NCBI RefSeq assembly: GCF_042680605.1
Contig: NZ_JBHUEE010000002.1
Coordinates: forward strand, 310,001 to 374,000
DNA: 64,000 nt
From: Allobogoriella deserti
GTDB taxonomy: Bacteria > Actinomycetota > Actinomycetes > Actinomycetales > Actinomycetaceae
Reading direction: 5' to 3'
Shown here: positions 16,161 to 24,387 of the stretch, one piece after another
How the letters are laid out: each line of letters starts with the position of its first letter
How positions within the stretch are numbered: the first letter of the stretch is position 1
Notes under the pieces: generated by a model
The model's database searches: none
What the model saw: the letters and a program-made list of their open reading frames with translations, nothing else
Told to the model about the DNA's origin: nothing
Position numbers and translations under genes: made by a program

Positions 16161-17877
16161 CGCCCGCCTCGAGGGCGCGAGCGAGGCTGCCGACGACAAG
16201 GGCGTAGGACAGGGCGCCGGGGTCGGGGTGACCGACGGACCGCTCTGCGAGGGGGCGGGCCCGACCCACGCGTGGGCTCAGATCCGCCGTGGCACGGGCG
16301 GCGTCGTCGGCCGCGGTGGCCGCCGACTGTACGGCCGCCCCGAGGGGGACCCCGCGCCCGACCGCCTCTACGAAGGTCTCGGTGGCCGGGGCGATGGCGT
16401 CGAGCATCGACTTGTCGCCCACCGACACGCGGCCGAGGCGTGCGATGCAGTCCCGGAAGGCCTCGGCCCCCGCAACCACCTGCTCCGCCGTCGGCGTTCC
16501 GGTCTCGTCGAACTGGGTACCGAAAGCGCGAGTCGCGGCGCCCCACAGGGCGCCGGAGGTCCCACCGGCACGCTCGGCCCACGCGTCGCCGGCCAGTCCG
16601 AGCGCAGCTTTGAGGCCGGCACCGCGGGAGACCGCGGCGGACATGGCCTCAAGAGCGGCGCCGAGCCCCCGGACCATGCCACGTCCGTGGTCGCCATCAC
16701 CCGCGACGGCATCGGCATCACCCAGGTCTGTTTCAGCGTCCCGCACCGCCTCGAGTGCGGCGGCCAGCAGCTGGGTGGCCGTCTCGGCGGCCTCCCGCGA
16801 GGCCGCGCTCGCGTCCGGGATGACTGCTTCGATAGCCAGGTCCGTGTCCGCCATGTCGTCGGCCGATGCGCGCAGGCCGGCGACGCTGCCTTTGCGGTAC
16901 CCGGGCCCATAGGCGGGAGCGGTCCAGTACTGCTCCAGCTCGTCGTCCAGCCACGTCAGGGTCAACGAGAGTCCCTCCATGTTCAGGGACGTGATGATCT
17001 CCCCGACCTCCGGCTCCACCGGGGTCCAGCCGCGGTCGGCGATCAGCGGCGCCAGGTCCCGCCAGAACAGGAAGAGCTCTTCCTGCTTGGTGGCACCCAT
17101 GCCGTTGACCACAACGGCGACCCGCTCCCCGGCGTCCTCGGGCACATCTGCGGCGATGTGGTCGAGAAGCGTGCGGGCCAGCTCATCCGAGGACAGCGCC
17201 GGCACGTTCTCCAGCCCGGGCTCGCCGTGCGCGCCCATGCCGATGGCCATCTGCCCGGCGGGCACCTCGAACAGCGGCTCATGCGCTCCGGGGAAGGTGC
17301 ATCCGCCGAATGCCACGCCGACCGTCCTGGTGCGGTCATTCGCGCGCCCGCCGACAGATACCACCTCTTCCAGCGATCTCCCGGCATCGGCGGCGCCGGC
17401 CAACACACGCGCGACGACGAAGTCCCCTGCGAGCCCGCGACGTCGCTCGCGTTCGGTGGGCGGCGCGCTGAGCACGTCGTCGTGGACGATGAGATTGGCG
17501 GCCGCGATGCCCTCGCCCTGAAGCCGCTCGGTCGCGCTGCCGAAGTTCAGGACGTCTCCGGCGTAGTTGCCGTAGCAGAAGACGACACCGCCGCCGCGGT
17601 CGGCGTGCCGTGCGACCGTGTACGCCCACTGCGCGGACGGTGAGGTGAAGATGTTCCCGACTACTGCGCCGTCGGCCAGACCGGGCCCGACGAAGCCGGC
17701 GAACATGGGGTAGTGGCCGCTGCCGCCCCCGAGGACGATCGCCACCTTGCCATCGCGCTGGCGTCCGCGGCGCACGACACCTCCGGGCACCTGCCGAACC
17801 AGGTCGGCGTGCAGCTGCACGAAGCCTTCGAGCGACTCCTCGGCGAAGGCGGCCGGATCGTTGAAGATGTGCGTCAT
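16153..17877 (-). CDS. DhaK-DhaL fusion kinase (dihydroxyacetone/ketotetrose kinase family)
   Basis: A 574-residue ATP-dependent Dak-family kinase with a DhaK domain (about 1-330) fused to a DhaL nucleotide domain (about 365-574). The DhaK substrate site shows VLGGGSGHYPMFAGFVGPG with His55, and the covalent-binding His is in GMGAHGEPG. GSGHYP replaces the GSGHEP of true dihydroxyacetone kinases, a change seen in relatives that act on larger ketoses such as erythrulose (from memory). The DhaL domain carries the Mg-binding AVAGDGDHGRGM and GGTSGALWG. It is the kinase of the operon, 12 bp after the SIS gene. The substrate is a keto-sugar, otherwise undefined. Confidence 0.88.
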   Translation of the reverse strand: MTHIFNDPAAFAEESLEGFVQLHADLVRQVPGGVVRRGRQRDGKVAIVLGGGSGHYPMFAGFVGPGLADGAVVGNIFTSPSAQWAYTVARHADRGGGVVFCYGNYAGDVLNFGSATERLQGEGIAAANLIVHDDVLSAPPTERERRRGLAGDFVVARVLAGAADAGRSLEEVVSVGGRANDRTRTVGVAFGGCTFPGAHEPLFEVPAGQMAIGMGAHGEPGLENVPALSSDELARTLLDHIAADVPEDAGERVAVVVNGMGATKQEELFLFWRDLAPLIADRGWTPVEPEVGEIITSLNMEGLSLTLTWLDDELEQYWTAPAYGPGYRKGSVAGLRASADDMADTDLAIEAVIPDASAASREAAETATQLLAAALEAVRDAETDLGDADAVAGDGDHGRGMVRGLGAALEAMSAAVSRGAGLKAALGLAGDAWAERAGGTSGALWGAATRAFGTQFDETGTPTAEQVVAGAEAFRDCIARLGRVSVGDKSMLDAIAPATETFVEAVGRGVPLGAAVQSAATAADDAARATADLSPRVGRARPLAERSVGHPDPGALSYALVVGSLARALEAGDD

Positions 17878-17889
17878 CAGGCGCTCCCG

Positions 17890-18447
17890 CTACTCGACGT
17901 TGCGATGACGTGGGGACAGCTCATCCAACCCCAGGCCCCTCAAGGCGACGAGGTCGAGCAGCAGCAGGTCGAACACGACCAGCAAGGCCTGTTCGAACAG
18001 GCTGCCCATGGGCTGGATGGAGGCGACGACGTCGTCCCCCGCCCGGTAGGCGGACCCGGGGACGCGCAGGACCAGGTCTGCGGCCTCGACGGTGGGACCG
18101 TTCGCGCTGGCCGTCACCACCGCCAGCCGCGCCCCCTGCTCCTGGGCTCGGCGAGCGACGTAGTCGATGTGCCCGATCGCTCCGGATCCGCTGACTGCCA
18201 GCAACAGATCGCCCGGACCGATCGCGGGAGTGGTGTCGTCCCACACCCAGTGCGCGTCCAACCCGGCGTGCATGAGCCGCATGGTGAACGCGCGCGCGCT
18301 CAGTCCCTCGCGCCCCACGCCGATGACGTGCACGCTGCGGGCGGCAGACAAGGCAGACACCAGCGACTCGGCCTCCGCCGTGTCGACGCGGTCGACCGTG
18401 GCGGTGAGCTCGTCCAGGACTCGACGGGCATTGGCGGCCAGGCTCAT
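17890..18447 (-). CDS. SIS-domain sugar-phosphate isomerase (6-phospho-3-hexuloisomerase-like)
   Basis: A 185-residue single SIS-domain protein. The stretch GREGLSARAFTMRLMHAGLDAHW followed by TTPAIGPGDLLLAVSGSGAIGHI closely follows the 6-phospho-3-hexuloisomerase (PHI) pattern, and the length matches PHI. PHI isomerises 3-keto hexulose 6-phosphate to fructose 6-phosphate in the ribulose monophosphate pathway, but no HPS partner is present here. The ATG overlaps the permease stop (ATGA). In this operon it probably isomerises a sugar phosphate before the aldolase step. The exact substrate is open. Confidence 0.85.
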   Translation of the reverse strand: MSLAANARRVLDELTATVDRVDTAEAESLVSALSAARSVHVIGVGREGLSARAFTMRLMHAGLDAHWVWDDTTPAIGPGDLLLAVSGSGAIGHIDYVARRAQEQGARLAVVTASANGPTVEAADLVLRVPGSAYRAGDDVVASIQPMGSLFEQALLVVFDLLLLDLVALRGLGLDELSPRHRNVE

Positions 18448-19487
18448 CGGGTCCCCACCTCCTCGCTCTGTGCCGGCTCCGGACCGGGCTTCGGGGCCAG
18501 TCGTGGCCGATGCTGGCGGGCGACGTAGTTGCCGACCATCACCGCCAGGAGGAGCGCGCCCCACACGAGATTGGTGAAGTACGGCGACAGCTGCATGGCG
18601 TTGAACGCGCTGGAGATGCCCTGAAGCAGGAGAAGCGCGATCACCAGCATGCCCACCCGGCCTCGCCCGCCGTAGGGATTGAAACCCGCCAGCACGACGA
18701 CGAGGATTGCCTGCAGGAGATAGGACTCACCGAACCCGGTGCGGGCCGAGTTGACCCGGGCCACCATGATGATCCCGGCAACACCGACCAGGACCCCGAT
18801 CATCACGTAGCTCAGCAGGATCGTGCGTTCGGTGCGTCCTCCCGCGAACCGAAGAGCGACCTGATTCTCGCCGAAGAGGTACAGGCGGCGCCCGAACCGA
18901 GTCCGGTTGAGCACGAATCCGGCGATGGCGAGCGCGAGGACCAGCAGCAGAAACACCGCCGGGACGCCGGCGAACGTGGCGTTGACGAAGTCCCCCACGA
19001 CCGGGACGACGACGGGAACGCTCTGTCCGGAGGTGGCGGCCATCCCAATCCCTGAGTACAGGATCATCGTGCTCAGCGTGGCGAGGATGGGCGGGATCGA
19101 GATCTTGGCGATGAGGAACCCGTTCAGCAGGCCGCACAACATGCCGACGACCACGCAGGTGAGCGCCCCGAGCAGGGCGAGCTGGACGCCGTTGCCCTCG
19201 GTGACGGGGATGAAGCGCCCGGAGACGACACTCGCTCCTGCGATGCCGGCGAGCACGGACGCGCTCACGACGGACAGGTCGATGCCGCCGCTGAGCATCG
19301 CGATCCCCATGGCCAGTGCGAGGAAGCCGAAGCCACTCATCTGGATGGCCATCGACTGCAGGTTCGCCGGTGCGAAGAACTCGACGCTGAGGAAGGCGGC
19401 GAACAGCACGACGGTGATTACAGCCGCCACGACGAGCACGATCAGCTCGCTCTCGTAGCGCAGGATGGTCCGCAGTTTCTCCACCAT
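18444..19487 (-). CDS. Sugar ABC transporter permease (RbsC/CUT2 family), second
   Basis: A 347-residue CUT2 permease with about nine or ten membrane segments and the family signature MGIAMLSGGIDLSVVSASVLAGI and NGFLIAKISIPPILATLSTM. The ATG at 19487 was chosen where homology begins (MVEKLRTILRYESE); the long in-frame extension upstream overlaps the other permease and is not protein-like. The gene is 14 bp downstream of the first permease and overlaps the SIS gene by 4 bp. Together the two permeases form a heteromeric channel, as in the Rha and Lsr transporters. Confidence 0.93.
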   Translation of the reverse strand: MVEKLRTILRYESELIVLVVAAVITVVLFAAFLSVEFFAPANLQSMAIQMSGFGFLALAMGIAMLSGGIDLSVVSASVLAGIAGASVVSGRFIPVTEGNGVQLALLGALTCVVVGMLCGLLNGFLIAKISIPPILATLSTMILYSGIGMAATSGQSVPVVVPVVGDFVNATFAGVPAVFLLLVLALAIAGFVLNRTRFGRRLYLFGENQVALRFAGGRTERTILLSYVMIGVLVGVAGIIMVARVNSARTGFGESYLLQAILVVVLAGFNPYGGRGRVGMLVIALLLLQGISSAFNAMQLSPYFTNLVWGALLLAVMVGNYVARQHRPRLAPKPGPEPAQSEEVGTR

Positions 19488-19501
19488 GTCCGGCTCCGTT
19501 C

Positions 19502-20527
19502 CTACGTGGTGGCGAAGACGAGCGCCCGGCGGTTGCGCGCTCGCTGCCGGTAGTACATGACGATCAGGCTGGCCAGCAGGACGCTGCCGAAGAACAGGTC
19601 GTTCCAGTTCGAGTCGAGCCCGAGGAAGACCAGCGTCGAGACGAACAGGCGGAGGAGGACGACACCGAGCAGGGCACCGAGGACCGTGCCGACTCCCCCG
19701 GTTAGCCGCACACCCCCGACGAGCACCGCCGCCAGCACCAACAACTCCGTCCCGATGAGGGACACCGGATTGACGTACTTCAGTTGGCTCACGTACATCA
19801 CGCCCATGAGAGCGCCGAGGAAGCCGGTGTAGGAGTACACGAACAACTTCGTCGCGAATATGTTGATCCCGAGCCGGGACGCAGACTCCTCGTTGGACCC
19901 GACGGCGTAGATCGACCGGCCGAGCATCGTGCGCTGCAGGATGAACCAGGTCAGTACGGCGAAGAAGGCCACGATGGCGACGTATACGGACAAGCCGCCG
20001 TGCCCGGGGATACGCAGGATGTCCACCACACCGAACTCCACGAGCGACTGCGGCATCTGCACCCGCGAGTAGCTCGTCGTCCCGAGCAGGACGGCCATCG
20101 CGCCGTGGTATGCGCTTGCGGTGCCCAGGGTGACGATCAAGGTGGGGAGCCGGAAGGCGTAGATGATCACGGCGTTGAGCGCGCCGAGCAGCGTCCCGAC
20201 CGTGACCGCGACGAACAGGATGAGCCACAGGTTGTCGATGCCGGTGGCAAGTGCGGTCCGCACGCCCACGTATGCCGAGACGATCGCGATCGCCGTGAAG
20301 GAGACGTCGATCCCGCCGGAGACCAGCACCGTCAGCACGCCCAGGGCGAGCAAGGCAACTCCCGCGCCGGAACGCAGCATGTCGAACAGCGTGCCGATGT
20401 CCAGGAACAGCGGGTTCACGATGCCGACGACGGCGATGTACACCACGATGACCACAGCGAGGTAGAGCTCGACGCCCCGCAGCCGCCGGATCCAGCCTCT
20501 CGTTGTACTCACAGTCGCGGTACTCAC
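19502..20527 (-). CDS. Sugar ABC transporter permease (RbsC/CUT2 family), first
   Basis: A 341-residue CUT2 permease with multiple membrane segments. Family motifs include ALGVLTVLVSGGIDVSFTAIAIVSAY, RLPTLIVTLGTASAYHG and AVGSNEESASRLGIN (the EAA-like cytoplasmic loop). The C-terminal segment carries GGVRLTGGVGTVLGALLGVVLL. It starts with GTG at 20527, sharing 4 bp with the ATPase stop, so translation is coupled. It pairs with the second permease in one import system. Confidence 0.93.
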   Translation of the reverse strand: MSTATVSTTRGWIRRLRGVELYLAVVIVVYIAVVGIVNPLFLDIGTLFDMLRSGAGVALLALGVLTVLVSGGIDVSFTAIAIVSAYVGVRTALATGIDNLWLILFVAVTVGTLLGALNAVIIYAFRLPTLIVTLGTASAYHGAMAVLLGTTSYSRVQMPQSLVEFGVVDILRIPGHGGLSVYVAIVAFFAVLTWFILQRTMLGRSIYAVGSNEESASRLGINIFATKLFVYSYTGFLGALMGVMYVSQLKYVNPVSLIGTELLVLAAVLVGGVRLTGGVGTVLGALLGVVLLRLFVSTLVFLGLDSNWNDLFFGSVLLASLIVMYYRQRARNRRALVFATT

Positions 20528-22092
20528 AGTCGCGCCTCCGTGTGGCCCTCGGACGTCTGGCCCGGGTCGGTGATCAGAGAGCCGAGCCGATCCGCGAAGT
20601 CCTCCGCTGCGACGTCGTCGCTGTCGAGCCGCTCGACGATGCGGCCGTCGTGCATGACGACGACGCGGTTGCAGTTGGCGGCGATCTCCTCCGGCTCGTC
20701 GGAGATCAGGATCACGCCCATCCCGTCTCGCGCCATGGCTTGGATCCGGGCATAGATCTCGGCCTTTGCGCCGATGTCGACACCGACGGTCGGGCTGTCG
20801 AGGATGTAGATCTTCGGTGACATCGACACGCCGCGGCCGATAACGATCTTCTGCTGGTTGCCGCCGGACAGATTGCCGACGACGGTCCGCGGTTCGCGGT
20901 TGTTCACCCCCATGAAGGAGATCACCTCGCGCGCGAGTTCCCGTTCACGCCGGGTGGACAGGATGCCCGGGGCGGTGGTGACTCGGTCGAGCTGGGCCGC
21001 CGAGATGTTGCGCTCGGCGGAGTACCCCATGAACAGTCCCTGCTCCTGCCGGGATTCGGGGAGCAACGCGATCCCGAGCTTCATGGCCATGATGGGGCTG
21101 GTGATCTCCACCTGTTTTCCATCGATGCGGACCGTGCCCGAGTCGGCGGGGTTGAGGCCGAAGAGCGACAGCGCGACCTCCGTGCGTCCCGACCCGAGCA
21201 GACCGGTGACACCGACGATGTCGCCCGGTCGGACGGAGAGCGAGATGTTCTCGTAGTGGCCAGCCCGGGTGAGTTCGTCGAGCTCGAGGATCGGAGTGTC
21301 GTCGTCCTGGCTGCGGACGTACGGCTCGTGCACGACCTCGTGGCCGGTCATGTGGTACGTGAGCTGGCCCGTGTCCATCTGGTCGGCCGCGAAGTCGCCG
21401 ACCTTACTGCCGTCCCGGAAGACGGTGACGGAGTCGGCCACCTCCATGACCTCGTCGAGCTTGTGGCTGATGAACACGATCGCCAGCCCGAGTTCCTTGA
21501 GTTCGGCCACGATCCGCAGGAGGCGCCGCACCTCCTTGGTGGTCAGTGCGGTCGTCGGCTCGTCCATGAACAGCACACGGGCGTTCATGCTGAGCGCTCG
21601 GCAGATGGCGACGATCTGCCGGTTGGCGAACGAGACAGAGGAGATCGGTACGTCCAGGTCGAGCTCGACCCCCACGCGCGCGAGTGTCTCCCTCGCAATC
21701 TCACGCATCCGGCTCCTGCGCACCACCCGCGTGCCGTCATGGATCAGCCGGTTCATGGCGATGTTCTCCGCGACCGACAGGTCGTCGAAGAGCGCGAGGT
21801 CCTGATAGATCACCTGCACGCCGGCGGCGATGGCCTCCCGCGGGTCGCCTCCGGCGAGAGGCTGCCCGTGAACGGACACGGTGCCCGAGTCCGGTCGGTG
21901 CACCCCCGAGACGATCTTGACGAACGTCGATTTCCCGGAGCCGTTCTCACCGATGAGGCAAGCCACCTCACCCGCTCTGACCTGCACACTCACCCCGCGG
22001 AGAGCGCGCACCCCGCCAAAAGTCTTCTCCAGGTCGGCCGCATCCAGCGCTATTGCCTCACCCGTTGTCGGTTCGGCTTCGTCGTCCTGCAC
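20524..22092 (-). CDS. Sugar ABC transporter ATP-binding protein (CUT2, two nucleotide domains)
   Basis: A 522-residue RbsA/LsrA-type ATPase with two nucleotide-binding domains. The first has Walker A IGENGSGKST, a degenerate signature (SVSFANRQIVAICRAL) and Walker B RVLFMDEPTTAL. The second has the usual degenerate Walker A GLLGSGRTE, a good signature NLSGGNQQKIVIGR and Walker B ILDSPTVGVDIG, where Ser replaces the usual Glu-flanking residues. The asymmetry is normal for CUT2 ATPases. It lies 52 bp after the binding-protein gene and is coupled to the first permease by a 4-bp overlap. Confidence 0.94.
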   Translation of the reverse strand: MQDDEAEPTTGEAIALDAADLEKTFGGVRALRGVSVQVRAGEVACLIGENGSGKSTFVKIVSGVHRPDSGTVSVHGQPLAGGDPREAIAAGVQVIYQDLALFDDLSVAENIAMNRLIHDGTRVVRRSRMREIARETLARVGVELDLDVPISSVSFANRQIVAICRALSMNARVLFMDEPTTALTTKEVRRLLRIVAELKELGLAIVFISHKLDEVMEVADSVTVFRDGSKVGDFAADQMDTGQLTYHMTGHEVVHEPYVRSQDDDTPILELDELTRAGHYENISLSVRPGDIVGVTGLLGSGRTEVALSLFGLNPADSGTVRIDGKQVEITSPIMAMKLGIALLPESRQEQGLFMGYSAERNISAAQLDRVTTAPGILSTRRERELAREVISFMGVNNREPRTVVGNLSGGNQQKIVIGRGVSMSPKIYILDSPTVGVDIGAKAEIYARIQAMARDGMGVILISDEPEEIAANCNRVVVMHDGRIVERLDSDDVAAEDFADRLGSLITDPGQTSEGHTEARL

Positions 22093-22144
22093 CGTGTTCC
22101 TCCCGCACCATCACCGGGCTGTGTCAGAAGGGGAAGTCCCCGTG

Positions 22145-23206
22145 TCAGAAGGGGTATTCGCCGTCGGAGAACTGACCGGACTCAAGGAGCATCGTCGCGT
22201 TGCCGCTGACGATGCCGTCCTCGACCGTGACGTCGTCGTATCCCTCGTATCCGAGGTCGTCGCCGGTGGCGACGTCCTCACCGTTGACGAGCTGCATCGC
22301 GACGTAGCAGCTCACGTAGCCGGCGCCGGCCGGGTCCCAGGTCTGGGCGTGGGTGATCCAGCCGTCGTCGAGATACGGGCCGGCGATGGAGGGCAGGCTC
22401 AGCCCGGACGTGGCCACGTCGGTGTTCCCCTGCTCCTCGAGGATGGCGGCGAAGTTCGCCAGTGCGGAGACCGACGTCCCTACGAAGCCGGCCAGGTCCG
22501 GGTACGCGCGCAAGATCTCCTGGGCGTTGCTGCGAGCGGTCGAGTCGCTGTTGTTGTCCTCGTACGGCTGGTCGGAGACGACTTCGATATCGGGGTAGTT
22601 CTCCTCGATGTAGTCCAAGCCCGCGTTGTACCAGGCCATGTGAGTCTCGGAGGTCAGCGAACCGACCTCGCCGACGAGCTGGCCCTCGCCGCCCATGGCC
22701 TCGGCCAGCGGAGCGAACATCTGCTCGCCGAACTCCTGATTGCTGAACGCCTCGACGTCGAGGTCGATGCTCTCGGTGCCGGCGAGCGCCGGAGCCTCGT
22801 GCGTCACCACGACGATCCCGTTGTTCCGGGCACGCTCGAGCACCGGTGCGACTGCTTGCGGGTCATTCGGCACGACGACGATGGCGTCGACGTTCTGGGC
22901 GATGAGATCTTCGATCACCGCGACCTGCTTCGCCGCGTCCTCACTGTCGGGCCCGGTCTGGAACGCGCTGACGTCCTCGTGATCCTCGTCGAAGCTGGTG
23001 ACGCCCTCTTCCATCCGCTGGAACCAGCTGATGCCTTCGACCTTGGGGACGAGACCGATCTCGATCTGTCCGCCGTCGCCGCCGCCGTTCCCGTCTGAGC
23101 CAGCGGCGCCGCCACCACTCTCACCGACCGAGCCACACGCGGCGAGCATCATCGCGCTGGTGACGGCGGCAGCAGCAGCCAGCGGAGCCCTTCTCCTTGC
23201 ACGCAT
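22145..23206 (-). CDS. Sugar-binding lipoprotein (LsrB/RhaS-like, CUT2)
   Basis: A 353-residue periplasmic-type binding lipoprotein. The signal ends at the lipobox MLAACGS, followed by a Gly/Ser-rich tether to about residue 45. The body starts IEIGLVPKVEGISWFQRMEEG and contains DAIVVVPNDPQAVAPVLERARNNGI. The C-terminal lobe (NAQEILRAYPDLAGFVG, LPSIAGPYLDDGWITHAQTWDPAGAGYVS) looks most like the LsrB (AI-2) and RhaS (rhamnose) binding proteins. The ATG at 23206 has GAGGGAGAA in front; earlier in-frame starts lack a ribosome site. First gene of the operon. A 13-nt copy of its stop-codon context is duplicated 21 bp downstream. Confidence 0.9.
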   Translation of the reverse strand: MRARRRAPLAAAAAVTSAMMLAACGSVGESGGGAAGSDGNGGGDGGQIEIGLVPKVEGISWFQRMEEGVTSFDEDHEDVSAFQTGPDSEDAAKQVAVIEDLIAQNVDAIVVVPNDPQAVAPVLERARNNGIVVVTHEAPALAGTESIDLDVEAFSNQEFGEQMFAPLAEAMGGEGQLVGEVGSLTSETHMAWYNAGLDYIEENYPDIEVVSDQPYEDNNSDSTARSNAQEILRAYPDLAGFVGTSVSALANFAAILEEQGNTDVATSGLSLPSIAGPYLDDGWITHAQTWDPAGAGYVSCYVAMQLVNGEDVATGDDLGYEGYDDVTVEDGIVSGNATMLLESGQFSDGEYPF

Positions 23207-23493
23207 CGCTGTTCTCCCTCGAACGTCGGACTGTGACACGTACGTTGTCGTCACAGCCATGCTGTTGCTGTCCGCGGCAATGTAACACCATGCAGTCGTC
23301 AACGTCACGAGCTATCACGCGTCACTGTTACGAATACTCAAGACGCCATTCCAACCGAACACTCCCGTATCACGCCATGACCTGGAGAAGCGCCCGCACG
23401 TCGGCTTACGCCCCGGAGGTAACTGGCCGGGACATACTGTGACAAGCTGTTATGCAACCGTGATATTGCCGCATCGACGAAGAGGGGCGGGCC
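23207..23493. promoter_or_regulatory. Divergent control region with DeoR-type repeats
   Basis: This 287-bp gap between the sugar operon and the DeoR gene contains no gene. In front of the binding-protein gene is an inverted repeat CTGTGAC (23231-23237) / GTCACAG (23250-23256). Before the DeoR gene are three 10-bp-phased direct repeats, CTGTGACAAG, CTGTTATGCA and ACCGTGATAT (23437-23466), the helical-turn spacing typical of DeoR-family sites. Further TGTNACA-like heptamers are TGTAACA (23281-23287) and TGTTACG (23326-23332). The repressor encoded at 23494 probably binds these and so controls both directions; this is inferred from position and spacing. Confidence 0.65.
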
Positions 23494-24315
23494 ATGACAG
23501 ATGTGACGCTGGAGAGTCCCGACGGCGAGGTGACGCGTGCGCGTTTCGCTCGAGCCAAGGCCACCCGGCTCAAGCGCATCGCCGACGCCGTACGGCTCGA
23601 GGGCTTCATCTCGGTCGATACGCTTTCGCAGGACCTCGGGGTCAGTCGAATGACCGTCCACCGGGATCTCGACGAGTTGGAGAAGGCGCGGGTGCTGCGC
23701 AAGGTCCGCGGTGGCGCGTCCGCCGAGCGCTCGACGACGTTCGAGAGTGACTTCCAGTACCGCGCCAACGCAGCGCTACGGGAGAAGAAGGCCGTCGCGC
23801 ACGCCGCCGCAGCCCTCGCCAGCGACGGCGACGTCGTCGTCATCGGCGACTCCTCGACCACGAGTCACGTCGTACCCGACCTGGCCGCGCTGACCAACGT
23901 CACCGTGGTCACGAACTTCTTGCCCGTGATGGAGTCGGTCGCGCGCGAGGCGAGGTTGGAGCTGATATCCCTCGGCGGCCAGTTCAACCCCGAGCACCGG
24001 GCGTTCGTCGGCCTGCTGTGCGAGCAGGCGCTGTCGACGTTGTACGCGGACGTGCTCTTCGCATCCTCGTCCGCCCTGCTCGGCTCGGACGTCTATCACC
24101 AGTTCGAGCCCATCGTGAAGGTCAAGCAGGCAATGATTCGATCCTCCCGGACCCGGGTACTCCTGCTCGACCACACCAAGCTCGGCCGTGGCGCGCTGCA
24201 TCGCGTGGGGCCAGTCTCCGACTTCACGCACGTCGTGGTCGACGACCAGGCCGATCCCGAACAGCTCGCGCCCGTCCGTGATGCGGGCGTCGAGGTCATC
24301 GTGGCGCCGGTCTGA
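23494..24315 (+). CDS. DeoR-family transcriptional repressor
   Basis: A 273-residue DeoR-type regulator. The HTH spans RLKRIADAVRLEGFISVDTLSQDLGVSRMTVHRDLDELEKARVLRKVRGGA, and the sugar-phosphate sensor domain follows with VVVIGDSSTTSHVVPDLAAL and ending LLLDHTKLGRGALHRVGPVSDFTHVVVDD. The ATG has GAAGAGG in front. It is divergent from the eight-gene sugar operon, and members of this family usually respond to phosphorylated intermediates, here likely the kinase or isomerase product. Confidence 0.92.
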   Translation: MTDVTLESPDGEVTRARFARAKATRLKRIADAVRLEGFISVDTLSQDLGVSRMTVHRDLDELEKARVLRKVRGGASAERSTTFESDFQYRANAALREKKAVAHAAAALASDGDVVVIGDSSTTSHVVPDLAALTNVTVVTNFLPVMESVAREARLELISLGGQFNPEHRAFVGLLCEQALSTLYADVLFASSSALLGSDVYHQFEPIVKVKQAMIRSSRTRVLLLDHTKLGRGALHRVGPVSDFTHVVVDDQADPEQLAPVRDAGVEVIVAPV

Positions 24316-24320
24316 TCGAG

Positions 24321-24340
24321 CGCCGGCCGCATCTCCGGCG
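24321..24340. terminator. Possible weak hairpin after the DeoR gene
   Basis: CGCCGG (24321-24326) and CCGGCG (24335-24340) form a 6-bp stem with an 8-nt loop, starting five bases after the DeoR stop. There is no T-run. It may end the DeoR transcript ahead of the MerR promoter. Confidence 0.35.
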
Positions 24341-24350
24341 ACCGGCGACC

Positions 24351-24381
24351 TTGACCTGGAGTGCGCTCCAGGGCGGAGGAT
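24351..24381 (+). promoter_or_regulatory. MerR-type promoter with dyad in the spacer
   Basis: A -35 TTGACC (24351-24356) is followed by the perfect inverted repeat CCTGGAG-TGCG-CTCCAGG (24355-24372). A weak -10 GAGGAT lies 19 bp after the -35 (24376-24381). An elongated spacer with a dyad inside is the hallmark of MerR-controlled promoters, so the downstream MerR protein probably regulates its own gene from here. Confidence 0.7.
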
Positions 24382-24387
24382 GACGGA

